Shown here: one piece after another, positions 34,649 through 43,894 of the stretch
Layout of the letters: the number at the start of each line of letters is the position of its first letter
How positions within the stretch are numbered: position 1 is the first letter of the stretch
Source: Rhodococcus globerulus NBRC 14531
GTDB lineage: Bacteria; Actinomycetota; Actinomycetes; Mycobacteriales; Mycobacteriaceae
DNA: 64,000 nt
Reading direction: 5' to 3'
NCBI RefSeq assembly: GCF_001894805.1
Contig: NZ_BCWX01000003.1
Span: 930,001 to 994,000 of the forward strand
Notes under the pieces: generated by a model
What the model was told of the DNA's origin: nothing
Seen by the model: only the letters and a program-made list of their open reading frames with translations
Databases searched by the model: none
Program-made: the position numbers and the translations under genes

Positions 34649-35716
34649 ATGGCAGTGAGTGTCCTGGCGATCACTGTGTCGATCGGTACTGCACTGGGGG
34701 TGATAGGAGCAACACTGGGGACGCCCGCCGAGGCGAATGCAGCTCCCGCCGCGGAAATCTCACTCGCGGCATTGGGCGGGCCGGTGCGAGCACAAGAGAA
34801 TCCGGAAGGGCTTGTGCCTTCGGTGCCGTCCAATTTTCCCGGGGCTGCTCTGGCACCGGTTGGCGCGGTCGCGGTATTCGCGCCGTGGGTCAAGAAAGCG
34901 GGCGCAATCTGCTCGGAGATCACGCCGGCTGTGGTGGCGTCGCTGTATTCGACTCGTAGCGGCTTTCAATACGGCCCCGGCGCAGAAGTGTCGGACGAGG
35001 GTGGGCGCGGACCTGGCCGATTCACCACAGCAGCGTGGACGGCGTACGGCAAGGACGGCGACGGCGACGGCAAGATGGACATCTTCGGTGTCGCAGACCC
35101 CGTGATGACGTCCGGCTACCGACTGTGTGAACTGGTGAAGCAGGCCCAGTCGTGGCAGCAATCAGGGGAGGTCCAGGGCGATACCGTCGAACTGGCGCTG
35201 GCAGCCTACGACGTCGGGCCCGAGGCAGTGCGGGCAGCGCACGGCGTTCCGCAGGATCAGACTGCGGCACCCTTCGTCGCGCAGGTCACGTCCTTGCAGG
35301 ATTCCTTTGCCCTGATGCTTGCGCCGTTCAATTACAACAATCTTGCGGCCGCGGTAGGCGGTGTAGTCCAAGCCGGACTGAAATTCCTCGGACTGCCGTA
35401 CGTGTGGGGCGGAGGAAACATCAACGGTCCGTCGATGGGCGGGTTCGACTGCTCGGGACTGACGTCGTACGCCATCCACGCCGCAACCGGGATCACTTTG
35501 CCACGCACGTCGGAAACCCAATGGGGTGTTGGCGTCGAGATTCCCCTCGATCAAGCGCAACCAGGTGATCTGCTGTTCGGAAACTGGCAGGCAGGCGGCC
35601 CCGGACACGTCGCGATCTACGTCGGAAACGGGCAGATGCTGCACGCGCCGACCTTCGGTGACGTAGTGAAAGTCGGTCCGATCTTCGCCGGTATGAAGGC
35701 GCGACGAGTGATCTAG
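34649..35716 (+). CDS. Secreted NlpC/P60 peptidase with a degenerate transglycosylase-like domain
   Basis: 355-residue exported cell-wall hydrolase. Signal peptide about 1-30. A transglycosylase-like domain at about 75-210 lacks the expected Glu: the usual ESGF reads TRSGF; it keeps GPGRFTTAAW and an acidic DGDGDGKMD loop. The C-terminal NlpC/P60 domain (about 240-355) is complete, with Cys in GGFDCSGLTSYAI, His in GPGHVAIYVG and HAPTFGD for the third residue; it should cut D-Glu-type peptide bonds in stem peptides. ATG 34649 has GGAGG six bases upstream. Confidence 0.92.
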   Translation: MAVSVLAITVSIGTALGVIGATLGTPAEANAAPAAEISLAALGGPVRAQENPEGLVPSVPSNFPGAALAPVGAVAVFAPWVKKAGAICSEITPAVVASLYSTRSGFQYGPGAEVSDEGGRGPGRFTTAAWTAYGKDGDGDGKMDIFGVADPVMTSGYRLCELVKQAQSWQQSGEVQGDTVELALAAYDVGPEAVRAAHGVPQDQTAAPFVAQVTSLQDSFALMLAPFNYNNLAAAVGGVVQAGLKFLGLPYVWGGGNINGPSMGGFDCSGLTSYAIHAATGITLPRTSETQWGVGVEIPLDQAQPGDLLFGNWQAGGPGHVAIYVGNGQMLHAPTFGDVVKVGPIFAGMKARRVI

Positions 35717-35724
35717 GCAAGAAA

Positions 35725-35760
35725 AAACGTCGCCCGGACGAGTATGTCCGGGCGACGTTT
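35725..35760. terminator. Two-way terminator between NlpC/P60 gene and greA
   Basis: AAACGTCGCCCGGAC and its perfect complement make a 15-bp stem with a 6-base loop, with A-rich DNA before and T-rich DNA after. It serves both convergent genes. Confidence 0.9.
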
Positions 35761-35777
35761 GTTTCGTGTGTAACCGA

Positions 35778-36272
35778 TCAGCTGTGGTACGGCTCCGCGC
35801 TAACGAGGGTGACCTTCATGGTGCCGCCGTTAGGCAGGTTGTACTCGCGAGTCTCGCCTTCCTTGGCCTCGAGAAGTGCGCTACCCAGCGGAGAGTTGGG
35901 GGAGTACACCTCGAGCTTGGCGTCACGCGCGCCCTCTTCGCGGGTTGCGATCAGGAAGGTCTCGGTGTCGCTCTCGTCGCCGTCGTAGTACACCTTCACT
36001 ACCGAACCCGGGAGTGCAACACCGGACTGAGTGGGTGCTTCGCCGACCTTTGCGCTGTTGAGCAGATCCTGAAGCTGGCGGATACGAGCTTCCTGCTGCC
36101 CCTGATCTTCGCGTGCAGCGTGGTAGCCGCCGTTCTCCTTCAGATCGCCCTCTTCGCGACGCTCGTTGATCTCGGCGGCGATGATGGGGCGGTACGCGAT
36201 GAGCTGGTCGAGTTCCTTCTTGAGCCTGTCATGTGATTCCTGCGTAAGCCAGGTCACCTGGGTCTCGGTCAT
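35778..36272 (-). CDS. greA: Transcription elongation factor GreA
   Basis: Rescues backtracked RNA polymerase by stimulating transcript cleavage. 164 residues. The N-terminal coiled coil has the tip [16 protein letters not shown], with the acidic pair of DLKEN that coordinates Mg in the polymerase channel. The C-terminal FKBP-like domain includes [19 protein letters not shown] and the terminal [11 protein letters not shown] use ATG 36272 ([11 protein letters not shown]) with GGGAG upstream; an in-frame GTG at 36281 would add three residues. Counterpart of Rv1080c. Confidence 0.96.
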   Translation of the reverse strand: MTETQVTWLTQESHDRLKKELDQLIAYRPIIAAEINERREEGDLKENGGYHAAREDQGQQEARIRQLQDLLNSAKVGEAPTQSGVALPGSVVKVYYDGDESDTETFLIATREEGARDAKLEVYSPNSPLGSALLEAKEGETREYNLPNGGTMKVTLVSAEPYHS

Positions 36273-36438
36273 CTCGATCACTCCCTAGTAGTCGGAGCCG
36301 GGGGCTCCCTCGACAGATCACTGCGACAGCACTGAACTCACTGCAACAGCAATAAACAACGGCTCGAACGCGCCTGGGCTAGGCGTGATCTTGCCGTCAG
36401 CGCTGCGCTCGACGCCAACCTGGCCGTCAATGCAGCAA

Positions 36439-36464
36439 TACACGGTTCCACCCGGAACCGTGTA
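36439..36464. repeat. Inverted repeat upstream of greA
   Basis: TACACGGTTCC and GGAACCGTGTA form perfect 11-bp arms around ACCC, about 170 bp upstream of the greA start. It may be an operator or a transcript-end structure of an unseen small RNA. Confidence 0.5.
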
Positions 36465-36486
36465 CCAAGCAATTCTATCACGCAGG

Positions 36487-36531
36487 ACTACCCGCCCTGT
36501 CGGAACTCAAACGTCGGGCAGGGCGGGTAGT
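36487..36531 (-). terminator. Inverted repeat downstream of the DUF4307 gene
   Basis: ACTACCCGCCCTG and CAGGGCGGGTAGT are perfect 13-base arms around a 19-base loop, 8 bp beyond the DUF4307 stop on the minus strand. Probable terminator; no long T-run. Confidence 0.65.
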
Positions 36532-36539
36532 AGGCGCAG

Positions 36540-36965
36540 TCAGTTTTTGGTCAGATACTCCGGGACGTCGAGGCTGCATCCGAAGACGTCGGCCATGCCT
36601 GGTGGGAGGGACGTTTTGATCTCGGTGTTGAACTCCAAGGTCTGGTACGTCGTAGCCGGAACGTAAACCTCGCGTCGACCGGTTTCGGATCCGCCCTTGG
36701 AGCGGGCGCGAACGATGCACACAGCTTCCTGGCTCGGATCGTCACGCGTGACGGTGAACCGGATCTTCATGGTCGAGTCGTCGGCGATGTCGTACGAGAT
36801 CGTCTCGGTCGTGATCTCTTTCACCGAGAATTTGGTGTATCCGACGTAGGCGATACCGGTGCCCACAACGATGACGAGGGCGGTCAGAGCCCACACGATC
36901 CACTTCTTGGAACCGCCCGTGCGAGTCGCGCTCGGGTACCGATCTTGGGGAAGCGTATTACTCAT
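36540..36965 (-). CDS. DUF4307 membrane protein (Rv1081c-like)
   Basis: 141-residue bitopic membrane protein, function unknown. It has a short cytosolic start ([20 protein letters not shown]), one helix ([22 protein letters not shown]), and an extracytoplasmic beta-type domain with two cysteines (EAVCIVRAR and VFGCSLDVP). ATG 36965 marks a start like that of the mycobacterial homologue. It is divergent from mca, as Rv1081c is from Rv1082. Confidence 0.88.
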   Translation of the reverse strand: MSNTLPQDRYPSATRTGGSKKWIVWALTALVIVVGTGIAYVGYTKFSVKEITTETISYDIADDSTMKIRFTVTRDDPSQEAVCIVRARSKGGSETGRREVYVPATTYQTLEFNTEIKTSLPPGMADVFGCSLDVPEYLTKN

Positions 36966-37149
36966 CACTCTGCTCTCGAAGACTCGAGTTCGTGTTCTAC
37001 GCAACCGCGGACTGGGGTCATGGCTGCATCAGGAACTCTCGGGTGGAACTATAGAGGACGCGCCCACTGGCGCTGCCGGTAGGTTTGACGGCAAGAGTTC
37101 GGAGCAGACGCCGGTAACGGCTACAGGTGAAGTTGAGGTGAACGAACAC
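36966..37149. promoter_or_regulatory. Divergent promoter region, DUF4307 gene / mca
   Basis: 184 bp between divergent genes. GAGGTGA at 37135-37141 is the likely ribosome-binding site of mca. No palindrome stands out. Confidence 0.4.
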
Positions 37150-38022
37150 GTGAGCGGATTCCGGCTCATGGCCGTCCATGCCCATCCCGACGACGAGTCG
37201 AGCAAGGGTGCGGCCACCACCGCCCGTTATGCAGCCGAAGGCCATGAAGTGATGGTCCTGACGCTCACCGGGGGTGAACGTGGCGACATTCTCAACCCGG
37301 CCATGGATGTCCCCGGCGTCCGCGACCGCATCAGCGAGGTGCGCCAGGAAGAAATGGCGGAAGCTGCGCGGATTCTGGGCGTCAAGCACCGCTGGCTGGG
37401 CTTCGTCGACTCGGGCCTGCCCGAGGGTGATCCGTTGCCGCCGCTTCCGGAGGGCTGCTTTGCGCTGGTGCCGCTCGAGGAATCGACGCGCGCACTCGTC
37501 AAGGTGTTCCGCGAATTCCGTCCGCACGTCATCACGACGTACGACGAGAACGGTGGATACCCGCACCCCGACCACATTCGGTGCCACGAGGTGTCGATGG
37601 CTGCGTACGAAGCGGCTGCCGACCCGGAGTATCATCCCGAGGACGGCGAACCGTGGGAGATCAAGAAGGTCTATTACTCGCACGGCTTCATCCGTAAGCG
37701 TCTCGAACTCTTCCAGGAGGAGTACGAGCGCCGCGGCGAGCCGTTCCCCATGGCGGATTGGCTCAAGAAGTGGAAGACCGAGCGCGGTGACATGATGGTC
37801 CGGGTCACCACCCAGATCGCCTGCGGCGATTACTTCCCCCAGCGCGACGACGCTTTGCGTGCGCATGCGACGCAGATCGACCCCAATGGTTCGTTCTTTG
37901 CGGTGCCGCTCGATATTCAGCAGAAGATCTGGCCCACAGAAGAATTCGAACTCGCGAAGACGCGGGTTTCTACGTCCATCCCGGAAACCGACCTGTTCGC
38001 AGGTCTTGAAGAGGACGTCTGA
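37150..38022 (+). CDS. mca: Mycothiol S-conjugate amidase
   Basis: Zinc amidase that cleaves mycothiol-toxin adducts, releasing a mercapturic acid for export. 290 residues, LmbE/PIG-L fold. Zinc ligands are in VHAHPDDES (His12, Asp15) and [11 protein letters not shown] near residue 140; [16 protein letters not shown] and YFSQ-type [18 protein letters not shown] match mycobacterial Mca. I start at GTG 37150 ([14 protein letters not shown]), eight bases after GAGGTGA and equivalent to the start of Rv1082; GTG 37138 would add four residues. Evidence that the organism makes mycothiol. Confidence 0.95.
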   Translation: MSGFRLMAVHAHPDDESSKGAATTARYAAEGHEVMVLTLTGGERGDILNPAMDVPGVRDRISEVRQEEMAEAARILGVKHRWLGFVDSGLPEGDPLPPLPEGCFALVPLEESTRALVKVFREFRPHVITTYDENGGYPHPDHIRCHEVSMAAYEAAADPEYHPEDGEPWEIKKVYYSHGFIRKRLELFQEEYERRGEPFPMADWLKKWKTERGDMMVRVTTQIACGDYFPQRDDALRAHATQIDPNGSFFAVPLDIQQKIWPTEEFELAKTRVSTSIPETDLFAGLEEDV

Positions 38023-38024
38023 AA

Positions 38025-38339
38025 GTGAATGCACTATCCGCCGAGTTGGTAATCGGCACAACACAATTGCTTGCACAGAGCCCGAGTAACCCCTCGGGCC
38101 CTGAGTTCGGCAAGTCGTCGCCGGTCGGACTGGTTGTCGTCTTGGCATTGTTCATCGGTGTGATCCTGTTGGTCGTGTCGATGAACCGTCAGCTCAAGAA
38201 GTTGCCGGAAACTTTCGAACCCGAACACCCGGAAGCCGATCAGCAGTTGGATGAAGGAACGGATCGTGGTGCGATCGCCACGCCGGAAACGGATGCCGGC
38301 GACGCATCAGCCGAGAAGACTCCCAAGCACGATTCCTGA
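38025..38339 (+). CDS. Small membrane protein (Rv1083-like)
   Basis: 104-residue protein directly after mca, two bases from its stop. One strong transmembrane helix, PVGLVVVLALFIGVILLVVSM, then a basic stretch (NRQLKKLP) and an acidic, Ala/Thr-rich cytosolic tail (EHPEADQQLDEGTD). GTG 38025. The conserved pairing with mca suggests a membrane partner, but function is unknown. Confidence 0.82.
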   Translation: MNALSAELVIGTTQLLAQSPSNPSGPEFGKSSPVGLVVVLALFIGVILLVVSMNRQLKKLPETFEPEHPEADQQLDEGTDRGAIATPETDAGDASAEKTPKHDS

Positions 38340-38358
38340 CGCGAGCGAGGTAGGGCAC

Positions 38359-40368
38359 ATGGACCCACGGATGAAGAACAATCTGGGTGGGTCCACCAGT
38401 CCCTACCTTCGTCAGCACGCCGACAATCCGGTCCACTGGCAGCAGTGGGGGCCGGAGGCCATGGAGTGGGCACACGAACGTAACGTGCCGATTCTGTTGT
38501 CGATCGGATACTCGGCGTGCCACTGGTGCCACGTGATGGCCCACGAATCGTTCGAGAACGGCGACATTGCGGCGGTCATGAACGACAACTTCGTCTGTGT
38601 GAAGGTGGACCGCGAAGAGCGGCCTGACATCGACGCCGTCTACATGAATGCCACGGTCGCGATGACCGGTCAGGGTGGCTGGCCGATGACGTGTTTCCTG
38701 ACTCCTGACGGTTCGCCGTTCTACTGCGGCACGTACTACCCGCCGGCGCCGCGTGGTGGAATGCCTTCGTTCATACAGCTTCTCGAAGCGATTGCCGAGA
38801 CATTTGCCAACCGTCGCGGCGAGGTCGACGATGCTGCGTCGTCGATCGTGACGGAGTTGGCGCGCGCGTCGGGTGGAATCCCGTACAGCGGTGCGCCGAT
38901 CGATGCCGCGCTCCTCGACGCAGCGGGCCAAGCAGTATTGGCGGATGAGGACCTGCCCCGCGGCGGTTTCGGCGGCGCCCCGAAGTTTCCGCCGTCCGCG
39001 TTGCTCGAAGGACTGCTGCGGCAGTTCGAGCGGACCGGTTCGAACAATATTCTCGGTGGACTGCAGCGCACTGGTGAAGCCATGGCGCGCGGTGGCATCT
39101 ACGACCAGTTGGGCGGCGGTTTCTCCCGTTACTCCGTCGACGCGGAGTGGGTGGTTCCGCATTTCGAGAAGATGCTCTACGACAATGCGTTGCTGCTCCG
39201 GTTCTACGCGCACTGGGCACGTCGGACGGGTTCCGAGTTGGCAGCCCGCATCACTGAGGAAACCGCAGGATTTATTCTCGGCGATCTGCGAACCGAAAAC
39301 GGCTGCTTCGCTTCGGCTCTGGACGCGGACACCAACGGCGTCGAAGGATCGACCTATGTGTGGACGCCCAGCCAGCTGATCGATGCGCTCGGCGAGGACG
39401 ACGGACGGTGGGCGGCAGAGTTGTTCCGCGTCACCGACGACGGAACCTTCGAAGATGGTGCATCGGTGTTGCAGTTGCTCAGCGATCCCGACGATTGGTC
39501 GCGCTGGCAGAAGGTTTCCGACGCACTGCGCGCAGTGCGAAAAGACCGTCCGCAGCCGGGCCGAGACGACAAAGTCGTGACCGCATGGAACGGGCTCAGC
39601 ATCACCGCCTTGACGGAAGCCGGGCTTGCACTGAATCGACCCGAATGGATTGACGCTGCACGGGTGTGCGCGCACACCCTTCTCGGCCTGCATCTCGTTG
39701 ACGGCAGATTGCGCCGCGCATCTCTCGGTGGCGTTGTCGGTGAGCCCGCCGGGGTCCTCGAGGACTACGCGGCCCTGGCCACCGGACTCCTCGCGCTGTA
39801 CCAGGCAACCGGGGAATCGGAGTGGCTCGACACCGCCCGGCAGTTGCTCGACCTCACTCTCGATCATTTTGCCGACCCAGCCGAGCCCGGAAGTTGGTTC
39901 GACACAGCAGATTTTGCCGAAAGCTTGGTGACCCGACCCCGCGATCCGATGGACGGCGCAACACCGTCGGGAGCGTCAACTGTCACGGAGGCGCTGTTGA
40001 CGGCGGCTGCGCTCACCGAACCCGAGCGTGCCTCCCTCTATGCCCAAGCCGTATCCGACTCACTTGCACGCGCAACGTTGCCGCTCGAGCGTGCTCCGCG
40101 CTCGGCCGGGCATTGGCTCGCGGTGGCGGAAGCATCGCTGCGCGGGCCGATCCAGGTAGCTGTTGTGGGTGACGGTGATCTGCTGGACGCGGCCCGTCGC
40201 CTCGCCCCCGGCGGCGCCGTGATCGTCGCAGGTGAGCCGGATTCCTCACCGCTGCTGGCAGATCGGCCTCTGGTCGACGGCGCTCAAGCGGCCTACGTCT
40301 GCCGAGGCTTCGTCTGTGACCGCCCGGTCACAGACGAAGCAGGCTTGGCGCTTGCGCTGGCGCACTGA
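38359..40368 (+). CDS. YyaL/DUF255 protein: thioredoxin-like domain plus six-hairpin domain
   Basis: 669-residue protein, counterpart of Rv1084. The N-terminal thioredoxin-like domain (1-165) begins NNLGGSTSPYLRQHADNPVHW and has the C-x2-C pair in SACHWCHVM with MAHESFEN. A long alpha/alpha barrel with GGIYDQLGGGFSRYSVD, VVPHFEKMLYDNALL and ASALDADTNGVEGSTY follows, like glycan epimerases and glucanases. Enzyme activity is not established. ATG 38359 with GAGGTAGGG upstream. A perfect 34-bp palindrome lies close to the 3' end. Confidence 0.9.
   Translation: MDPRMKNNLGGSTSPYLRQHADNPVHWQQWGPEAMEWAHERNVPILLSIGYSACHWCHVMAHESFENGDIAAVMNDNFVCVKVDREERPDIDAVYMNATVAMTGQGGWPMTCFLTPDGSPFYCGTYYPPAPRGGMPSFIQLLEAIAETFANRRGEVDDAASSIVTELARASGGIPYSGAPIDAALLDAAGQAVLADEDLPRGGFGGAPKFPPSALLEGLLRQFERTGSNNILGGLQRTGEAMARGGIYDQLGGGFSRYSVDAEWVVPHFEKMLYDNALLLRFYAHWARRTGSELAARITEETAGFILGDLRTENGCFASALDADTNGVEGSTYVWTPSQLIDALGEDDGRWAAELFRVTDDGTFEDGASVLQLLSDPDDWSRWQKVSDALRAVRKDRPQPGRDDKVVTAWNGLSITALTEAGLALNRPEWIDAARVCAHTLLGLHLVDGRLRRASLGGVVGEPAGVLEDYAALATGLLALYQATGESEWLDTARQLLDLTLDHFADPAEPGSWFDTADFAESLVTRPRDPMDGATPSGASTVTEALLTAAALTEPERASLYAQAVSDSLARATLPLERAPRSAGHWLAVAEASLRGPIQVAVVGDGDLLDAARRLAPGGAVIVAGEPDSSPLLADRPLVDGAQAAYVCRGFVCDRPVTDEAGLALALAH
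40307..40340. terminator. Perfect palindrome within the 3' end of the YyaL gene
   Basis: GCTTCGTCTGTGACCG and its exact complement are separated by only CC. It lies 28 bp before the stop codon, so the coding sequence itself forms a 16-bp hairpin. It may act as an overlapping terminator against the convergent aldehyde dehydrogenase gene. Confidence 0.65.
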
Positions 40369-40397
40369 GCGGGTCGCTCGCTGGCGCAGTAACCTGG

Positions 40398-41906
40398 TCA
40401 GGACTTGGCGTGCCGCTTTGCCAACATCCAGCGCGAGATCTTCATGTCGCGCGCCTTCCGCTCGATGGTCAGTAGATCCAGTGGTGCGCTGAACTTCTGA
40501 ACTGCCATCGATTTGACGCTGCTGAACTCGCGCAGTCCGTCTGCCCCGTGGATGCGGCCGAATCCGGAATCACCGACACCGCCGAACGGGAGGGCGGCGA
40601 TTCCGGCAAATCCGAGAACCGAATTGACGGTGACCACACCACATTCGAGTTTCTCGGCAATTGCCCGCCCCTTCGATGTGCTCTTCGTGAACACCGACGC
40701 GCCCAATCCGTACTTCGACGCGTTGGCGCGCTCGATGCCTTCGTTCATGTCGGCAACCTTGTTCACCACGACGCTCGGTCCGAACGTTTCCTCGGTGACC
40801 GCGGTGGAATCTTCCGGTACGTCGGTCAGGACGATCGGGTCGATGAACGGGCCGCGGAAGGACTCGAGGCCGCCGAGAACAGCTTTGGCTCCTCGGCCGA
40901 GCGCGTCTTCGATCTGACCTCGCACGATCGCCGTCTGCTTGCCCAGCGTCATGGGGCCGTAGGTCGAACCGGCGTGGGCATCGCGCAGCGCCGCAGTGAG
41001 TTTCGACAGGAAGGCGTCGTAGACCGGGGCGGCGACGTAGATGCGCTCGACACCGGCGCAGGTTTGTCCGGCGTTGCCGACCGCACCGAATGCCGCGAAG
41101 GCTACGGCGGCATCAAGGTTGGCGTCGGAATCCACCAGCATGGCGTCCTTGCCGCCGCACTCGGCAACCAGGGGAGTCAGGGTATCGGCGCAGGCAGCCA
41201 TGACGCGTTTTGCGGTGGCCGTCGAGCCGGTGAACGCAATCTTGTTCACCCCGGACGAACACAGCAGTGCGCCGGTCTTGCCGTCGCCGGTAATCGTTTG
41301 GAGGACAGGATGTCCGGGTGCTGCGAGGTTCCACAGGCGGGCCAGTTCGACACCGACGCCTGGTGAGAGTTCGCTTGGCTTGAAGACGACGGCGTTGCCG
41401 GCGGCCAGTGCGTACCCGATCGACCCCATCGGTGTGTACAGCGGATAGTTCCACGGACCGATTACACCGACGACGCCCATCGGCCGATAGCCGACGGAGG
41501 CAGATTGGTTGGCGCTGATCAAGCCTGCACCGACGCGTCTGCGGCGCAACACCTTCTGTGCGTTGCGGGCGGCCCAGTCGAGATGTTCGACTGCCAACAT
41601 CACTTCGAGTAGCGCGTCGTCGCTCGGCTTTCCGGTTTCCGTGGAGATGATCGACGCCATCGAATCCGCGTGGGAGGCAATGGCAGCCCGGAAGTCACCT
41701 AGGACTTTCTTTCGCCCTGCAAAACCGAGTTGATCCCACCACGCCGCTGCGGTGTGTGCTGCGGCCACGGCCTTGTCGACCGCCTGCTGATCGGCGACGG
41801 GGTACTGCGCGATCACGGTGTCATCGCGAGGGTCGAGGCTCGCGAAGGTGGGATCGCCTGACGTCGGATCTGTGGACGTGCTGTGTCGGCCGAGCTGTTC
41901 GGTCAT
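40398..41906 (-). CDS. Aldehyde dehydrogenase (succinate-semialdehyde dehydrogenase-like)
   Basis: Oxidises an aldehyde to its acid with NAD(P). 502 residues. The Rossmann region has [24 protein letters not shown], with the Asn in PWNYP. The catalytic Glu is in [12 protein letters not shown] and the nucleophile Cys in [15 protein letters not shown]; the C-terminal [17 protein letters not shown] is typical. It most resembles GabD2-type and membrane-fatty-aldehyde enzymes. ATG 41906, with GGAGG about eleven bases upstream. Divergent from the acyl-CoA dehydrogenase across a region with two palindromes; probably co-regulated with it. Confidence 0.92.
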   Translation of the reverse strand: MTEQLGRHSTSTDPTSGDPTFASLDPRDDTVIAQYPVADQQAVDKAVAAAHTAAAWWDQLGFAGRKKVLGDFRAAIASHADSMASIISTETGKPSDDALLEVMLAVEHLDWAARNAQKVLRRRRVGAGLISANQSASVGYRPMGVVGVIGPWNYPLYTPMGSIGYALAAGNAVVFKPSELSPGVGVELARLWNLAAPGHPVLQTITGDGKTGALLCSSGVNKIAFTGSTATAKRVMAACADTLTPLVAECGGKDAMLVDSDANLDAAVAFAAFGAVGNAGQTCAGVERIYVAAPVYDAFLSKLTAALRDAHAGSTYGPMTLGKQTAIVRGQIEDALGRGAKAVLGGLESFRGPFIDPIVLTDVPEDSTAVTEETFGPSVVVNKVADMNEGIERANASKYGLGASVFTKSTSKGRAIAEKLECGVVTVNSVLGFAGIAALPFGGVGDSGFGRIHGADGLREFSSVKSMAVQKFSAPLDLLTIERKARDMKISRWMLAKRHAKS

Positions 41907-41934
41907 ATTTCTCAGATCCTCCAGGAGTCGACGC

Positions 41935-41978
41935 ATCACATATATGTGATGTGATTTACTGTGCTGGTAGTCACAGTA
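41935..41978. promoter_or_regulatory. Two adjacent palindromes in a divergent promoter
   Basis: ATCACATATATGTGAT (41935-41950) is a perfect 16-bp palindrome. TACTGTG and CACAGTA (41957-41963 and 41972-41978) are 7-base arms around 8 bases. They lie between the aldehyde dehydrogenase and acyl-CoA dehydrogenase genes. The GntR regulator gene at 43186 is the natural candidate to bind one of them; the second also resembles a CRP site with one mismatch in the half-site. Confidence 0.6.
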
Positions 41979-42033
41979 TGCGTCGGACGGAGCTCCGACA
42001 AGCCTCCAGCCATTTCTCACCCGGGAGTTTTCG

Positions 42034-43176
42034 ATGCACATGGATTTCACGCAGGAGCAGTCTGATTTTGCCAAGTCGGTGGCCGCGTTCTGCAAGAAGG
42101 AAAGCGGTACGCGCGAGCAGCGAGACCTGCTGACCGATCACGGAGCGCACAACCACAATCAGGCGTACTACGAGAAAATGGCGGAACTGGGATGGCTTGG
42201 ACTGACTGTGCCGGAGGAGTACGGCGGATCGGCCGGCAGCACGGTTGACCTGTGCATCTTCCTCGAGGAAGCGGCCAAGGGGATGGCGCCGATCGGCGGA
42301 CTCGGCCCAACGGTCATCACGGGGGCGGCGTACGAGAAGTTCGGCAGTCCGGCGCAGAAGGAAGCGGTACTCGGCGGCATCGTTCGAGGGGCGTCGCAGT
42401 CGATCTCGATGTCGGAACCCGAGGCGGGCTCGGACGTCGGTAACTTGAGTTGCCGTGCCGAGAAGGTCGACGGTGGATGGCTGATCAACGGACAGAAGAC
42501 GTGGTGCTCCAATGCGCACTTCGCCGAGAACATCCTGTTGGTTGCCCGTACGTCGAGAGGTGAGGGCAAGCACGAGGGCCTGACGATGTTCCACGTTCCG
42601 GCAGATATTTCCGGCCTGAAGATCAGCGGAATCGACACGATGGGCGGCAAGGAGGTCAACGACCTCTACTTCACCGACGTCCTGCTGCCTGACGACGCTG
42701 TGGTCGGCGAGGTCGGCAACGGCTGGCGTCAACTCATGGCGGGGCTCAATATCGAACGGCTCATCCTGGCGGCGATGATGCTCGGAACGGCGCAGCGGGC
42801 TTTCGACGACACTCTCGAATTCATCACCACCCGTAAGCAATTCGGGCGTCCTGTCGGTTCGTTCCAGGCGCTTCGGCACCGCGTCGCGGATCTGGCTACG
42901 GAGATCGAATGCGGCCGACTGCTGGTCTACAGCGTCGCCAGGATGGTCGACGCCAATCCGACGAAGATGTTCCCGCGCGAGGCGTCGATGGCAAAACTGA
43001 AGCTCACCGAAACCGCCAAGAAGGTTGCGCTCGAGGGCATGCAGATGATGGGCGGGTACGGTTACGCCACGGAATTCGACATGGAGCATCATGTGCGAAA
43101 GACTCTGGTGTCTTCCATTTATGGTGGTACCAACGAGATTCAGCGAGACATCATCGGCAAAACGTACGGACTGTGA
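42034..43176 (+). CDS. Acyl-CoA dehydrogenase
   Basis: FAD enzyme that introduces the alpha-beta double bond in acyl-CoA. 380 residues. FAD/substrate regions: QSISMSEPEAGSDVG, INGQKTWCSNAHFA, RKQFGRPVGSFQALRHRVADL and MMGGYGYATEFDMEHHVR. The C-terminal YGGTNEIQRDIIGKTYGL has Gly where medium-chain enzymes have the catalytic Glu, so the base must lie elsewhere, as in isovaleryl-type enzymes and many actinobacterial FadE proteins. ATG 42034. Followed by a GntR regulator within 10 bp, so an operon. Confidence 0.92.
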   Translation: MHMDFTQEQSDFAKSVAAFCKKESGTREQRDLLTDHGAHNHNQAYYEKMAELGWLGLTVPEEYGGSAGSTVDLCIFLEEAAKGMAPIGGLGPTVITGAAYEKFGSPAQKEAVLGGIVRGASQSISMSEPEAGSDVGNLSCRAEKVDGGWLINGQKTWCSNAHFAENILLVARTSRGEGKHEGLTMFHVPADISGLKISGIDTMGGKEVNDLYFTDVLLPDDAVVGEVGNGWRQLMAGLNIERLILAAMMLGTAQRAFDDTLEFITTRKQFGRPVGSFQALRHRVADLATEIECGRLLVYSVARMVDANPTKMFPREASMAKLKLTETAKKVALEGMQMMGGYGYATEFDMEHHVRKTLVSSIYGGTNEIQRDIIGKTYGL

Positions 43177-43185
43177 GGATCGGTT

Positions 43186-43878
43186 GTGGCAACGTCTGCA
43201 CGCACTCGGAGGGTGACGTCTGAGCTGAGGAGACGGCCACAGCTGTCCGAGGATGTGGCGAACCATGTTCGCAACCTCATCATGTCCGGGGAGGTTCGTC
43301 CGGGCGAGTTCGTTCGCCTCGACGAAACCGCAGCCGACCTCGGGGTCAGCGTCACGCCAGTTCGGGAGGCTCTGGTCGCGTTGCGCGGCGAGGGGATGGT
43401 CGAGTTGGTTCCCCACCGCGGCTATCTGGTATCGCCGCTCAGTCGCCAGGACATCGAAGACATCTTCTGGTTGCAGGGACAGATTGCAGTCAAATTGGCG
43501 TTGCGGGCCGCTGACAAGATCACCGCTGACCAGCTTGCAGAGTTGGTCGAGCTCAATGCCGATTTACGGGCAGCGGTCGACGCGTCGGATGCTGCTGCGA
43601 TCGAGCAGTGCGAATTCCAATTTCACCGCCTGATCAATCTTGCTGCGGGCGGGGCAAAGTTGGCGTGGTTCCTGTTCGGTGCAATCCGCTACACCCCGGC
43701 GCGGCTGTACGCGACCGACGCGGGCTGGGGTGAGCTTGCGGTGTCGAGCCACGACAAGTTGATCGAGGCGTTCGAGAAACGAGACCTCGAGCAAGTGGAC
43801 GCGCAGATGCGAGTTCAGTTCTCCGACGGTGCCGCTCGTCTGCTCGCCCACCTCGACAACATCGGCCTCTGGGACTGA
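43186..43878 (+). CDS. GntR-family regulator, FCD (FadR) type
   Basis: 230-residue repressor-type protein. N-terminal winged helix at about 20-85: VANHVRNLIMSGEVRPGEFVRLDETAADLGVSVTPVREALVAL, split over three helices, then EGMVELVPHRGYLVSPLS. The C-terminal FCD all-helical domain binds a small acid or acyl-CoA; QCEFQFHRLINLAAG carries part of its metal/ligand site. GTG 43186, with GAGG at the preceding gene's stop codon. Probably controls the acyl-CoA dehydrogenase operon and the divergent aldehyde dehydrogenase. Confidence 0.9.
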   Translation: MATSARTRRVTSELRRRPQLSEDVANHVRNLIMSGEVRPGEFVRLDETAADLGVSVTPVREALVALRGEGMVELVPHRGYLVSPLSRQDIEDIFWLQGQIAVKLALRAADKITADQLAELVELNADLRAAVDASDAAAIEQCEFQFHRLINLAAGGAKLAWFLFGAIRYTPARLYATDAGWGELAVSSHDKLIEAFEKRDLEQVDAQMRVQFSDGAARLLAHLDNIGLWD

Positions 43879-43894
43879 GCTTCGAGTAGGGCCC

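Noticed and set aside
38194..39867. 557-codon frame opposite the YyaL-type gene
   Set aside because: Arg/His-rich shadow translation; the plus-strand gene has clear CxxC and barrel motifs.
42034..43176. Inactive acyl-CoA dehydrogenase because of Gly in YGGTNEIQ
   Set aside because: Many active actinobacterial enzymes have this form and use a Glu elsewhere, so loss of activity cannot be concluded.
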